This document shows positions 52,050 through 61,943 of a DNA stretch of 64,000 bases, piece after piece. The notes under the pieces were generated by a model, which saw nothing but the letters and a program-made list of their open reading frames with translations, was not told the DNA's origin and did no database searches. A program made the position numbers and the translations under genes. This stretch comes from Caulobacter henricii (GTDB taxonomy: Bacteria; Pseudomonadota; Alphaproteobacteria; Caulobacterales; Caulobacteraceae): the NCBI RefSeq assembly GCF_001414055.1, contig NZ_CP013002.1:2046001-2110000 (forward strand), in the 5' to 3' direction. Positions within the stretch are counted from its first letter, which is position 1. Each line of letters starts with the position of its first letter.

Positions 52050-52898
52050 ATGATCCAGGACCCCCTCGTCTCGACGCACTGGCTCCGCGACCATCTCGAC
52101 GCCCCCGACGTCCGCATTGTCGATGCCTCCTGGTTCATGCCGGGGACGCCGCGCGATCCGCAGGCCGAATTCCTGCTGAACCACATCCCGGGTGCGGTCT
52201 TTTTCGATATCGACGAGATCTCGGACGAGACCTCTTCCCTGCCGCACATGCTGCCCAGCCCGATCAAGTTCGCCTCACGGGTTCGCAAGCTGGGTCTGGG
52301 CGATGGATCGCGGATCGTCGTCTATGACAGCCTGGGCATCCTGCCGGCCGCCCGCGTCTGGTGGACTTTCCGCGCCATGGGTCACGAGGACACCGTCGTA
52401 CTGGACGGCGGCTTGCCCAAATGGATCAGCGAGGGCCACCCCGTCGAGGATGGACCGGCCATGCCGCAGGAGCGCCACTTCACCTCACGCTATCAGGCCG
52501 ACATCGTCCGCTCGGTCGAGCAGATGAAGCGCAATCTTGAGACCGGCCGTGAGCAGGTGATCGACGCGCGGCCGGCCGGCCGTTTTACGGGCGAGACACC
52601 AGAACCCCGCGCGGGTCTGCGCGGCGGCCATATTCCCGGTTCTCGCAATATTCCTTTGGGTGACATGCTGGCCCCGGACGGAACCATGCTGACTCCAGAC
52701 AAGCTGGCCGCGGTCTTCGCCACAGCCGGTATCGACATCGGCAAGCCAATCGCCGCGACCTGCGGTTCGGGCATCACCGCCTCGGTCGTGGCCCTGGCCC
52801 TGGCGCGCCTGGGCCATCCGCGTGCGGCGGTCTACGACGGGTCGTGGACCGAATGGGGCGGACTGGCCGATACACCGGTCGTCACCGGCCCGGCCTGA
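52050..52898 (+). CDS. sseA: 3-mercaptopyruvate sulfurtransferase
   Basis: A 282-residue two-rhodanese-domain enzyme that moves sulfur from 3-mercaptopyruvate to acceptors. The active cysteine (about 238) is in ATCGSGITASVVALAL, the CGSG(I/V)T motif of mercaptopyruvate sulfurtransferases, and EFLLNHIPGAVFFDIDEISDE and RGGHIPGSRNIPLG are rhodanese hallmarks in the two domains. It lies after cysK and before metC on the same strand, so it fits a cysteine-to-methionine sulfur group. Confidence 0.94.
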   Translation: MIQDPLVSTHWLRDHLDAPDVRIVDASWFMPGTPRDPQAEFLLNHIPGAVFFDIDEISDETSSLPHMLPSPIKFASRVRKLGLGDGSRIVVYDSLGILPAARVWWTFRAMGHEDTVVLDGGLPKWISEGHPVEDGPAMPQERHFTSRYQADIVRSVEQMKRNLETGREQVIDARPAGRFTGETPEPRAGLRGGHIPGSRNIPLGDMLAPDGTMLTPDKLAAVFATAGIDIGKPIAATCGSGITASVVALALARLGHPRAAVYDGSWTEWGGLADTPVVTGPA

Positions 52899-52977
52899 AA
52901 CCGCCTACGGCTTGGCGCGTCAGGCAACCCGGCCTAAACCACGCCCAGTTGCCGCGTCGCCCCGGAGCGCCCTGTTC

Positions 52978-54135
52978 ATGGATGAAGAAACCCGCCTGAT
53001 CCGCACCGGCGCGTCATCGACTGCCTCAGCCAAAACCGTCAACCCGTTGATCCAGCGCGGTTCAACGGTGCTGATGCCCGATGCGGCGTCGCTCTATGAT
53101 GACGACCAGATCAACTACGGGATCACGGGTCTGGCCTCACCGGCCGCCCTGCAGACGGCCTTGGCCGAGCTGGAAGGCGCGTCGAACGTGACCCTCTATC
53201 CTTCGGGGCTGGCGGCGATCACCGGAGCGCTGCTCGCAGTTCTGAAGGCGGGTGACGAAATCCTCGTCGTCGACAGCGCCTACAAGCCGACCCGCCGGTT
53301 CTGCGACCGGCTGTTGGGCCGCTTCGGCGTCGCGACCACCTATTATGACCCTGCCCTGACATCCGATCAGCTTATGGCGCTGGCATCGGCCAGGACCCGG
53401 CTGATCCTGCTGGAAACGCCCGGCTCCCTGACTTTCGACATGCAGGATATCCCGGCTATTGCGGCGGCCGCCAAGGCACGTGGCATCCTGACCCTGATCG
53501 ACAATACCTGGGCGGCAGGACTCTATTTCAAGCCCCTGACCCACGGCGTCACACTCAGTGTTCAGGCCCTGACGAAATATGTCGGAGGTCATTCGGACTG
53601 CTTCATGGGCTCGGTGGCGACCTGCGACCCGACCATCGCCAAGGCGCTAGACGACGCCATGTGGGATATCGGCTGGTCCGTGTCGGCGGACGACGCCTAC
53701 ACCATGTTGCGCGGCCTGCGCACCATGGCCACCCGCCTGCCCCGTCACCACGAAAACGGCCTTGCCGTCGCCCGATGGCTGCAACAACGGCCAGAGGTGG
53801 CGCGGGTGCTGCATCCCGCCCTGCCCGACGATCCAGGCCATGTGCTCTGGAAGCGCGACTTCACCGGCGCCTGCGGCCTGTTTGGCGTGGTGCTCAAACC
53901 TGCCCCCGAAAAGGCGGTCCATGCCTTCCTCAACGCCCTGCGCCTTTTCGGTCTCGGCTTTTCCTGGGGCGGTTACGAGAGCCTGGCCATCCATTGCGAT
54001 CCGCAATTGCACAGCCGCTCTTTCCCCGTCGAGCTGGAAGGCCCATTGCTGCGCCTGCATATCGGTCTGGAAGCCCCGGCCGACCTCATCATTGATCTGG
54101 AGCGCGGGTTCGCCGCTCTGAACAGTCAGGCCTAA
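52978..54135 (+). CDS. metC: cystathionine beta-lyase
   Basis: A 385-residue PLP enzyme that splits cystathionine to homocysteine, pyruvate and ammonia in methionine synthesis. The PLP lysine is Lys200 in ALTKYVGGHSDCFMGSV. YPSGLAAITGALLAVLKAGDEILVVD and TLIDNTWAAGLYFKPL are conserved, and the C-terminal RLFGLGFSWGGYESL is typical of MetC over gamma-lyases. I start at ATG 52978; the frame to 52822 runs through the end of sseA. It is 79 bases after sseA and 4 bases before the DUF1697 gene. Confidence 0.93.
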   Translation: MDEETRLIRTGASSTASAKTVNPLIQRGSTVLMPDAASLYDDDQINYGITGLASPAALQTALAELEGASNVTLYPSGLAAITGALLAVLKAGDEILVVDSAYKPTRRFCDRLLGRFGVATTYYDPALTSDQLMALASARTRLILLETPGSLTFDMQDIPAIAAAAKARGILTLIDNTWAAGLYFKPLTHGVTLSVQALTKYVGGHSDCFMGSVATCDPTIAKALDDAMWDIGWSVSADDAYTMLRGLRTMATRLPRHHENGLAVARWLQQRPEVARVLHPALPDDPGHVLWKRDFTGACGLFGVVLKPAPEKAVHAFLNALRLFGLGFSWGGYESLAIHCDPQLHSRSFPVELEGPLLRLHIGLEAPADLIIDLERGFAALNSQA

Positions 54136-54139
54136 GTCC

Positions 54140-54715
54140 ATGACCACCCATATCGCCCTGTTGCGCAGCGTAAGCCCTGGCGGTCAGAAGCCCATCGAAA
54201 CAGAAACCTTCGTGGCCCTGCTGACGGACCTGGGCCTGCCCAATGCCCGGGCCGTAAGTGGCGCCGGCAATCTGGTGTTCGACAGTCCGGACCGCACCGG
54301 TGCCGAGCTGCAGGCCTTTCTTGAAACCGAAATCCAGTCACGGCTGGGTCTTCGGACCGACGTCTATGTTCGCTCCGCCCAGGCCTGGGCCGCCATCATC
54401 TCGGCCAATCCGTTTGTCGAATTTGCCGAAAGTGATCCCGGGCTGCTGATGACCCTGTTTCTCAAGGATCCGCCGGACAAGAAGATCATCGGCGCCCTGC
54501 GCACCAAACTCTCGGAGGGCCAGCAACTCCGGGTCGAAAGCCGCCAGTTCTATGTCACCTATCCCACCGGGCTCGGCGGATCGAAGTTCGGCAACAGCAC
54601 TGTCGAGAAGGCCCTGGCGACCCGGATCACCAGCCGCTCCTGGACGGTTGTTCAAGCCATCGGTGCGGATCTGGTCGGCGAGTCTGCCGATTTCGCTCCC
54701 GCCAGCAGCCAGTAG
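54140..54715 (+). CDS. DUF1697 protein
   Basis: A 191-residue DUF1697 protein. It begins [48 protein letters not shown], close to the family's HIALLRGINVGG...SGNVVF pattern, and has [17 protein letters not shown] near the end (the usual TTRNWNTV-like block). No function is established. It lies 4 bases after metC, so it shares that mRNA. Its last 64 bases overlap the convergent nhaA gene, which is unusual and constrains both C-termini. Confidence 0.85.
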   Translation: MTTHIALLRSVSPGGQKPIETETFVALLTDLGLPNARAVSGAGNLVFDSPDRTGAELQAFLETEIQSRLGLRTDVYVRSAQAWAAIISANPFVEFAESDPGLLMTLFLKDPPDKKIIGALRTKLSEGQQLRVESRQFYVTYPTGLGGSKFGNSTVEKALATRITSRSWTVVQAIGADLVGESADFAPASSQ

Positions 54716-55902
54716 CCGACGGCAGCGGACAGCACAGACCCGCCCAGCACGCCGATCTTGACCTGATCCAGCAGGTGCGGGTCCGCGAAGGCCAGGTTGC
54801 CGATGAACAGGCTCATGGTGAAGCCGATGCCACAGAGCACCGCCACGCCATACAGTTGACGCACCGTGGCGTCCAGAGGCAGGTCGGCAAGGCCCAGCCG
54901 GATGACGGCCATGGCGGCCAGGAAGATGCCCGCTTGCTTGCCGAAGAACAGGCCGAGCGCCACACCAAGCGGAATTGGTGCCATGACCGTGGCCAGGGTC
55001 ATGCCCGCGAAGCTGACACCGGCATTGGCCAGTCCGAACAGCGGAATGATCCCGAAGGCTACCGGCTTGTGCAGCGCATGCTCAAGCTGGTGGAGCGGCG
55101 AATGCGGGTCATCGGGCCGCCCCCGTGAGGGACGAAGCGGGATGGTCATGGCCAGGACGACACCCGCCAGGGTGGCGTGGATGCCGGACTTCAGGACGCA
55201 CAGCCACAGGGCCAGGCCCAGCAGAAGGTAGAGCCACAGCAAGGTCACCTTGAACCGATTGAGGGCAATGAGCGCGACCGTGAAACCGCCCGCCAGGACC
55301 AGGGCCAGCCCATTGAGCTGGTCGGTATAGAAAATGGCGATGATCAGGATCGCGACCAGATCATCCAGAATGGCAATGGCGGCCAGGAAGATCTTCAAGG
55401 ACGCAGGCACCCGTGATCCCAGGAGTGACAGGACTCCCAGTGCAAAGGCGATATCGGTGGCCGCCGGGATCGCCCAGCCGCGAAGATGTTCGGGCGTCCC
55501 AAGATTGACCGCGCTGTAGATCAGGGCCGGCACCGCAACACCGCCCAGCGCCGCGACGCCGGGCAGGAGCAGGTGCGAAGGCTTGGACAACTGCCCGTCC
55601 AGCACCTCTCGCTTGATCTCCAGGCCGACCAAAAGGAAGAACACGGCCATCAGACCGTCATTGATCCAATGCGCGAGGCTTTCGCGCAGGGCAAGGCCGG
55701 CGATGGTTCCGCCGATCTCGAAATGCAGTACGGCGTTGTAGGCATTCGCCCAGGGTGAATTGGCGATAATCAAAGCCAAGGCGGCTGCGGCCATCAGCAC
55801 ATAGCCTCCCGCCGCTTCCTGGCGAAGAAACTCGCGCAAGGCTGAGACTGCGCGCTTTGAGAGTCTGGGCGTCGGGAGTCTGGGCGTCGGTTCAAATGCC
55901 AC
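54652..55902 (-). CDS. nhaA: Na+/H+ antiporter NhaA
   Basis: A 416-residue inner-membrane antiporter that uses the proton gradient to expel sodium. The pore aspartates are in [12 protein letters not shown] (Asp180, Asp181; E. coli Asp163, Asp164) and ATDIAFALG (Asp150; E. coli Asp133). [23 protein letters not shown] is the family signature. I choose GTG 55902, five bases after GGAGG. The N-terminal tail contains a tandem 15-base repeat (PTPRL twice). The 3' end overlaps DUF1697 by 64 bases. Confidence 0.95.
   Translation of the reverse strand: MAFEPTPRLPTPRLSKRAVSALREFLRQEAAGGYVLMAAAALALIIANSPWANAYNAVLHFEIGGTIAGLALRESLAHWINDGLMAVFFLLVGLEIKREVLDGQLSKPSHLLLPGVAALGGVAVPALIYSAVNLGTPEHLRGWAIPAATDIAFALGVLSLLGSRVPASLKIFLAAIAILDDLVAILIIAIFYTDQLNGLALVLAGGFTVALIALNRFKVTLLWLYLLLGLALWLCVLKSGIHATLAGVVLAMTIPLRPSRGRPDDPHSPLHQLEHALHKPVAFGIIPLFGLANAGVSFAGMTLATVMAPIPLGVALGLFFGKQAGIFLAAMAVIRLGLADLPLDATVRQLYGVAVLCGIGFTMSLFIGNLAFADPHLLDQVKIGVLGGSVLSAAVGYWLLAGAKSADSPTRSAPMA
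55861..55890. repeat. 15-base perfect tandem duplication in nhaA 5' end
   Basis: GAGTCTGGGCGTCGG occurs twice in direct tandem (55861-55875, 55876-55890). It encodes PTPRL twice in the cytoplasmic N-terminal tail of NhaA and is in frame. Confidence 0.9.
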
Positions 55903-56303
55903 GGCGGCCTCCAAAAACATGGATCAAGCTGTCGTGGCGCCCGGTTATCGACGGACGCCGGACCGAATTCGCCAGGGGCGCGGCCTGGCCGCCTGCAGCG
56001 ACCTGATATCTGCCGTCCAAATCGACCCAGCCGCCTTTCAGGTCAAGTGAAACCGGCCGGCGCCGATCGAAGTCGGGCGAAATGGTGAGAACGCCATACG
56101 CTCCCAGCGAAGTGATGCCGTTACGGAACCTCACGGCCGCATCAAGCCCGGCTTTCGCGCAATCCGATGAGGCCTCGCACCCAGCTTCGGGAAAGATTTG
56201 ACCTCGGACACGGCTCGGCACAGAATTTCCACAGCGTCAGATTCCCAAAGGATCGGATCGCGACGCAAGCGCCCCAGATCGTGGGCCACTGGGGAGAAGT
56301 GCC
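55903..56303. other. 400-base divergent region, no clear gene
   Basis: The region separates nhaA from the tldD operon. A minus-strand frame (about 56221 down to 55892) encodes a plausible beta-rich stretch (GAYGVLTISPDFDRRRPVSLDL...), but it lacks a good start and ribosome site and runs into the nhaA start, so it could be a decayed gene fragment. Promoters of the divergent nhaA and tldD operons must lie here. Confidence 0.4.
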
Positions 56304-57935
56304 TTGGATAGACGTCAGTTCCTTGCCGCCTGCGGAATCGGTGCCGGCGGCGTCCTCCTGCCGGGCTTCGGTCAGGCCATCGCTGCGGAACAGCTGGTCG
56401 GAACCCTCGATGTCGCTATCAAGAAGCGCTTGGCCGACGCGGCCATGAGTGCCGCGACGGCGGCGGGCGCCAGCTATTGCGATGTTCGCATCGGCCGCTA
56501 TCTGCGCCAGTTCATCGTCACCCGAGAGGCCAATGTCCAGGCTGTGACCAATACCGAGTCCAGCGGGGTAGGCGTCCGCGTCATCGCTGACGGGGCCTGG
56601 GGCTTTGCCGCCACCAACAACATGTCGGCGGAATCGATCGCCCAGACCGCTCGCCTGGCGACCGCGATCGCCAAGGCGAATGCCAAGAGCCAGACCGCGC
56701 CCGTGCGCCTGGCACCGACCAAGGGCGTCGGCGAGGTCAAATGGGCCACCCCCATCCGCCGCAATGGCATGGAGGTGTCACTCCAGGAGAAGGTCGACCT
56801 GCTAATGCGGGTCAATGGCGCTGCCCTGAAGGCCGGTGCCAGCTTCGTCAATTCGAGCCTGTTCCTGATCAACGAGCAGAAGTACTTCGCCAGCACGGAT
56901 GGCTCCTACATCGATCAGGACGTCCATCGCATCTGGGCCCCCTTCACGGTGACCGCCATCGACAAGGCCAGCGGCAAGTTCCGTTCGCGCGAGGGCCTCT
57001 CGGCCCCCATGGGTCTGGGCTACGAGTATCTGGACCCGAAAGCCGAGGACAAGAGCCTCTCGCCCAACGGCCTGATCAGCTATGGCAATTCCTATGACAT
57101 GGTCGAGGACGCCCAGGCCGCCGCCGTCCAGGCCCGTGAAAAACTGACGGCCAAGTCCGTCAAGCCCGGCCGCTATGATCTGGTGCTGGACCCCAACCAC
57201 CTGGGTCTTACGATCCACGAGTCGATCGGCCACCCGCTCGAACTGGACCGTGTTCTCGGCTACGAGGCCAACTTTGCCGGCACCAGCTTTGCGACCCTCG
57301 ACAAGCGCGAACAGCGCTTCCAGTACGGCAACGAGATCGTCAACGTCGTCGCCGACAAGCTCCAGCCCGGCAGCCTCGGCGCGGTCGGCTATGATGACGA
57401 AGGCATTCGTACCAAGAGCTGGCCCCTGATCCAGGATGGCAAACTGGTCGACTATCAGGCGACCCGCGACCAGGCCCACATCCTGGGCAAAACCGAATCC
57501 GACGGCTGCTCCTATGCCGACTCCTGGTCGACGGTGCAGTTCCAGCGCATGCCCAATGTCTCGCTGCAGCCGGGCAAGAAGAAGATGAGCCTGGACGACA
57601 TGATTTCGGGCGTCGAGGACGGGATCTACATCCTGGGCCGCGGCTCGTTCTCGATCGACCAGCAGCGCTACAATGCCCAGTTCGGCGGAACGCTGTTCTA
57701 CGAAATCAAGAACGGCAAGATTACCCAGCCGCTCGAAGACGTTGCCTATCAGATGCGCACGCCCGAGTTCTGGAACGCCTGCTCGGCGATCTGCGACGAG
57801 CGCGACTATCGCCTGTTTGGCTCCTTCTTTGATGGGAAGGGTCAGCCCAGCCAGGTTTCGGCTGTGAGCCACGGTTCGTCGACCACCCGGTTCGACGACA
57901 TCAATGTCATCAATACCGCGCGCTCGCTCGGTTGA
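56304..57935 (+). CDS. TldD-like metalloprotease with Tat signal
   Basis: A 543-residue TldD/PmbA-family protein. The N-terminus (MDRRQFLAACGIGAGGVLLPGFGQAIA) has a twin-arginine DRRQFL motif and a hydrophobic stretch, so it should be exported folded, unlike cytoplasmic E. coli TldD. The zinc motif HESIGH (about 305-310) is intact, and YDDEGIRTKSWPLIQDGKLVDYQATRDQAHILG and NVSLQPGKK match the family. The start is TTG 56304 behind GGGGAGA. The next gene, after 22 bases, encodes the second, non-catalytic subunit type. The complex may cleave or mature a periplasmic peptide. Confidence 0.86.
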   Translation: MDRRQFLAACGIGAGGVLLPGFGQAIAAEQLVGTLDVAIKKRLADAAMSAATAAGASYCDVRIGRYLRQFIVTREANVQAVTNTESSGVGVRVIADGAWGFAATNNMSAESIAQTARLATAIAKANAKSQTAPVRLAPTKGVGEVKWATPIRRNGMEVSLQEKVDLLMRVNGAALKAGASFVNSSLFLINEQKYFASTDGSYIDQDVHRIWAPFTVTAIDKASGKFRSREGLSAPMGLGYEYLDPKAEDKSLSPNGLISYGNSYDMVEDAQAAAVQAREKLTAKSVKPGRYDLVLDPNHLGLTIHESIGHPLELDRVLGYEANFAGTSFATLDKREQRFQYGNEIVNVVADKLQPGSLGAVGYDDEGIRTKSWPLIQDGKLVDYQATRDQAHILGKTESDGCSYADSWSTVQFQRMPNVSLQPGKKKMSLDDMISGVEDGIYILGRGSFSIDQQRYNAQFGGTLFYEIKNGKITQPLEDVAYQMRTPEFWNACSAICDERDYRLFGSFFDGKGQPSQVSAVSHGSSTTRFDDINVINTARSLG

Positions 57936-57957
57936 TCGGATCGGGGGAGACAGTCCA

Positions 57958-59289
57958 ATGAGCATCATGACAGAAGCCGAGGCCAAGACGATCCTCGACA
58001 AGGTCATCAAGCTGTCGACGGCCGATGAGTGCACCGCGCAGCTGACCGGATCGGTCGAAGGCAATATCCGCTTCGCCCTCAACAACGTCTCGACCAGCGG
58101 CGTGGTCAGCAATACCGACCTGTCGGTTCAGGTGGCGTTCGGCAAGCGGGTCGGATCAGCCTCGATCAACGACTTTTCGGACGCTGCCCTTGCGCGCGTC
58201 GTCAAGCGAGCCGAGGAGCTGGCCAAGCTAGCGCCGGAGAATCCGGAATTCGTCTCTGCCATCGAGGCTCAGACCTACAAGCCCAGCGCTACCTTCAGCG
58301 CGACCACCGCTGCCATCACACCCGAACAGAGGGCCGAGATCGCCCGGGCCTCGATCGCGCCTTGCCGCGCCAAGAATCTGATTGCCGCCGGCTTTCTGAA
58401 CGATGAGCAGAGCTTCGTCGCCTTCGCCAACAGCAAGGGTGCCTTCGGCTATCAGAAGGCGACAGAGCTCGACTACACCTGCACCGTCCGCACGGCAGAT
58501 GGTCGGGGCTCGGGTTGGGTCAGCCGGAACCTGCAGGACTCAAGCGCCTTCAAACCGGCCAGCGATATCGAAATTGCCATGCGCAAGGCCAGCGCGTCCG
58601 CCGAAGCCCAGTCGCTGGAACCGGGCAAATACACCGTGATCCTCGAGCCGGCCGCGGCCTCGGGCCTGATCTCGTTCATGCTCAACTTCTTCGACGCCCG
58701 CCAGGCCGACGAGGGCCGCAGCTTCCTGTCCAAGAAGGGCGGCGGCAACAAGCTGGGCGAGCAGGTCTATGATCCGCGCGTCAACTTCACCGCCGACCCC
58801 TGGCACCCCGAACTGGCGGTCCTGCCCTGGGACGGCCAGGGCCGGGCCCGCGAGCGGATGCCACTGGTCGAGAACGGCAAGATCGCCAACCTCCTGTACT
58901 CGCCATTTTGGGCCCAGAAGCAGGGCAAGAAGGTCGTCGGCCGACCGGGCAACATCATCATGTCCGGCGGCACCAAGTCGACGGCCGACCTCGTTCGCGA
59001 AACCGAGCGTGGCATCCTGGTGACCCGCACCTGGTACATCCGCATGGTCGATCCCCAGACAGTGCTGCTGACCGGCCTGACCCGCGACGGCACCTTTTAC
59101 ATCGAGAACGGCCAGCTGAAGTACCCGCTGAAGAACTTCCGCTTCAACGAGTCGCCGGTCATCATGCTCAACAACATCGACGACCTTGGCCGGCCCGTTC
59201 GGGTCAGCGAGGGTGGACAGATGCAGTACATGATCCCGGCCATGCGCGTGCGCGACTTCACCTTCTCCTCACTGTCGGACGCCGTTTGA
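57958..59289 (+). CDS. PmbA/TldE-like protein without signal peptide
   Basis: A 443-residue PmbA/TldE-type protein, start ATG 57958 behind GGGGAGA. It lacks the HExxxH zinc motif and has [38 protein letters not shown]-like family blocks near the C-terminus (about 340-380), plus [15 protein letters not shown]. In E. coli TldE pairs with TldD in a heterodimer. Here no signal peptide is visible although the TldD-like partner has a Tat signal, which raises a location mismatch. The gene belongs to one operon with the following ones (7 bases to the next). Confidence 0.85.
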   Translation: [443 protein letters not shown]

Positions 59290-59296
59290 CGTCAGC

Positions 59297-60016
59297 ATGG
59301 CGGGTGACGGAGTAACGCGTGCAGAGTGCCTGCGCCTGATCGCAGGGAGTGTTTTGGGAGGCTGGCTCGCCAGTCTCCCGTCCACCACACACGCCGCAGC
59401 CGCCTACGATTTCTGGTTCACACGCCTGAGATACGACTCTGGCGACTGGGACGTGGACCAGCGCATGCCCGCGAACATCCTGACCTCCCTGGTCGACTAC
59501 ACCAACCTGAGGGTCGATCCCGAAGAACGGGTCATAAGACTATCGGATCCGGCCATGCTGACGGCCCCGTTCTGCTATCTGGCCGGCCACAAGCTGGTGG
59601 AATTCAGCCCGGCCGAGGCCGCCAATTTCGAGGCCTATGTCCGCAACGGCGGCTTCGTCCTGGTCGACGACTGCAACCACGATATCGACGGCCTGTTCGC
59701 CAAGTCGTTCGAGCGCCAGATGGCCAAGCTGTTCGGGGCCGACGCCCTCAAAAAGCTGCCCAACGACCACGCCATCTATCGCAATTTCTTCAAGTTCGAT
59801 GGCCCGCCGGCCACCAGCTTCGAGCTGAATGGCTGGGGTGACGATCTCGTGCATGACTATCTAAAGGGCATTGAGATCGGCGGGCGACTGGGCCTGCTCT
59901 ACAGCAACAAGGATTATGGCTGCGAGTGGGATTACGACTGGCGCAACAAGCGCTTCCTGGCTGAAGACAACACCAAGTTCGCGGTCAACATCATTCTTTA
60001 CGCCCTGACCGCCTGA
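59297..60016 (+). CDS. DUF4159 exported protein
   Basis: A 239-residue DUF4159 protein with an N-terminal signal (about 1-35, [22 protein letters not shown]). The mature part starts [33 protein letters not shown], the family's opening, and has [26 protein letters not shown] (about 114-140). The fold is class-I-glutamine-amidotransferase-like and is often found with MoxR/DUF58 operons. No enzyme function is proven. It lies between the TldE-like gene and the MoxR gene with short gaps of 7 and 28 bases. Confidence 0.88.
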   Translation: MAGDGVTRAECLRLIAGSVLGGWLASLPSTTHAAAAYDFWFTRLRYDSGDWDVDQRMPANILTSLVDYTNLRVDPEERVIRLSDPAMLTAPFCYLAGHKLVEFSPAEAANFEAYVRNGGFVLVDDCNHDIDGLFAKSFERQMAKLFGADALKKLPNDHAIYRNFFKFDGPPATSFELNGWGDDLVHDYLKGIEIGGRLGLLYSNKDYGCEWDYDWRNKRFLAEDNTKFAVNIILYALTA

Positions 60017-60044
60017 ATCCGTTTCCCGCCACTTCGGACCCGAG

Positions 60045-61046
60045 ATGACCCAGACCCCCACCGAAGCTGATATTGCGCGCAAGATCGAGCGCCTGGGCCA
60101 GCTGCGCATCGCTATCGGTCAGGCCATCGTCGGTCAGGACGAGGTCGTTGAGCAGTTGCTGATCGCGCTTCTGGCGGGCGGCCACTGCCTGATCGAGGGG
60201 GTCCCAGGCCTTGGCAAGACCCTGCTGGTCCGCACCCTAGGCCAAGCCCTCTCCCTGGACTTCCGCCGGGTGCAGTTCACCCCCGATCTGATGCCCAGCG
60301 ATATTCTCGGCACTGAAGTGCTGGAGGAAGATCACGGGACCGGCCACCGGCATTTCCGCTTTCAGCGCGGCCCGGTCTTCACCAACCTGCTGCTGGCTGA
60401 CGAACTGAACCGCACGCCGCCCAAGACCCAGGCCGCCCTGCTGGAGGCCATGCAGGAACACACCGTCAGCTATGCGGGCGTCACCCATGCCCTGTCCGAG
60501 CCCTTCTTCGTGCTGGCTACACAGAATCCCCTGGATCAGGCTGGCACCTATCCTCTGCCCGAGGCGCAGCTGGACCGGTTCCTGCTGAACATCCGGGTCG
60601 ACTATCCGACTGCGGCAGAGGAACGCGCGATCCTGGCCCTGACAACCGGTGGCTCCGTCGCCCCGCCCGCAGCGGTGATGACCGGCGCCGACATTGTCGA
60701 ACTGCAAAACTGGGTCCGGCAGGTTCATGTCAGTGACGCCCTCCTGACCTGGATCACCGCTCTGGTGCGCTCCAGCAGGCCCGGCCCGGAAGCCCCGGCT
60801 GCAGTGCAGACCCTGGTCCGCTGGGGAGCCGGACCGCGTGCCGGCCAGGCCCTGGTCCTGGCGGCCAAGGCCCGCGCCCTCCTCCAGGGCCGCCTGTCCG
60901 CCGCCCGGGCCGACGTCATTGCCCTGGCGGCACCGGTCATGCGCCACCGCATCCTGCTGTCTTTCGCAGCGGAAGCAGAACGCAAGACGGCGGATGACGT
61001 GATCGCGGCCCTGCTTGCCGCCTTGCCCGCGCCGTCCCGGGACTGA
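60045..61046 (+). CDS. MoxR-family AAA+ ATPase
   Basis: A 333-residue AAA+ ATPase with Walker [11 protein letters not shown] (about 52-61), Walker [24 protein letters not shown] (about 115-137) and a sensor segment [29 protein letters not shown]. It is the classic MoxR type, different from the one at 23868. MoxR ATPases act as chaperones for DUF58 and von Willebrand-type partners; a DUF58 gene follows after 9 bases. It probably supports the maturation of the exported proteins encoded in this operon. Confidence 0.95.
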   Translation: MTQTPTEADIARKIERLGQLRIAIGQAIVGQDEVVEQLLIALLAGGHCLIEGVPGLGKTLLVRTLGQALSLDFRRVQFTPDLMPSDILGTEVLEEDHGTGHRHFRFQRGPVFTNLLLADELNRTPPKTQAALLEAMQEHTVSYAGVTHALSEPFFVLATQNPLDQAGTYPLPEAQLDRFLLNIRVDYPTAAEERAILALTTGGSVAPPAAVMTGADIVELQNWVRQVHVSDALLTWITALVRSSRPGPEAPAAVQTLVRWGAGPRAGQALVLAAKARALLQGRLSAARADVIALAAPVMRHRILLSFAAEAERKTADDVIAALLAALPAPSRD

Positions 61047-61055
61047 CCTCGGCAC

Positions 61056-61943
61056 ATGTCGCCCTTCGACCTCCCGCCCGATCTGCGCAGCCGCCTGCGA
61101 CGCCTGTCGCTCGCGCCGCGATCGGCGGCGGCCCTGGTCAGTGACGGGATGCACGCCAGTCGCAACCGCGGCGGCAGCATGGAGTTCGCCCAGTATCGCG
61201 GCTATGAGCGCGGTGACGATCTCAGGCGCATCGACTGGAAACTGTACTCCCGATCAGACCGGTTCTTCGTCCGCGACGCCGAACGCGAGAGTCCTGTCGC
61301 CATCTGGATCGTCCTCGACGCCAGCGCTTCGATGGGCCAGACCGACCTAGCGAGTCCCAACTGGTCACGGTTTGATGCCGCAAAACGGCTGATGGCCGCG
61401 ATCATGGACATTGCCTTGCGGCAGGGCGATCGCTTCGGCACCATCGTCGTTCAGGCGGATAGCCCGCTTGTCGTGCCCCCGTCCCAGGACCGCCGACACC
61501 AGGATCGCCTTCGCCTCGCCCTGGGACCGTTGCGCCCCGGTGGGATACCGGCATGGCAGCACCAGCTGGCGACGCTGGGTGGGCATATCGCGCAGGGCGA
61601 TGTCGCGATCATCGTTACTGACGGCTTCGATGATGGCTGCATCACGGCCGCAGAACAGCTGTCGGCGGCGGGACGCGATGTCTCGCTGATCCAGGTTCTG
61701 ACAGCCGACGAGCGCGACTTCCCGTTTGACGGCAGTCACAGGTTTCGCGATCCGGAACTCGAGACCGAGATCGCCGCAGACGGCCGCCACCTGCGAGCCG
61801 CGTACCTGACGCGTTTCGCCCAAGCCCGTGCGGACCTCAGGGCGCGGCTTGAAGGTCGCGGCATTCGCTTTGCCGAGCATTTCACCGACCAGGATCCGGA
61901 TGGGCCGATCCAGGCCCTGTCGCTTGCGACGGGGCGGCCGTGA
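61056..61943 (+). CDS. DUF58 (VWA-like) protein
   Basis: A 295-residue DUF58 protein, cytoplasmic, of the type that pairs with MoxR. It has the DUF58 signature RGYERGDDLRRIDWKLYSRSDRFFVRDAERES (about 48-80), then VWA-like IWIVLDASASMG (metal-binding DxSxS, about 84-95) and DVAIIVTDGFDD. The domain likely binds metal and protein partners. The start is ATG 61056, 9 bases after MoxR, and the end overlaps the next gene by four bases (GTGA). Confidence 0.93.
   Translation: MSPFDLPPDLRSRLRRLSLAPRSAAALVSDGMHASRNRGGSMEFAQYRGYERGDDLRRIDWKLYSRSDRFFVRDAERESPVAIWIVLDASASMGQTDLASPNWSRFDAAKRLMAAIMDIALRQGDRFGTIVVQADSPLVVPPSQDRRHQDRLRLALGPLRPGGIPAWQHQLATLGGHIAQGDVAIIVTDGFDDGCITAAEQLSAAGRDVSLIQVLTADERDFPFDGSHRFRDPELETEIAADGRHLRAAYLTRFAQARADLRARLEGRGIRFAEHFTDQDPDGPIQALSLATGRP

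Noticed and set aside
56802..58112. 436-codon minus-strand frame under the TldD gene
   Set aside because: Antisense shadow of a clear TldD-family gene, without a ribosome site.
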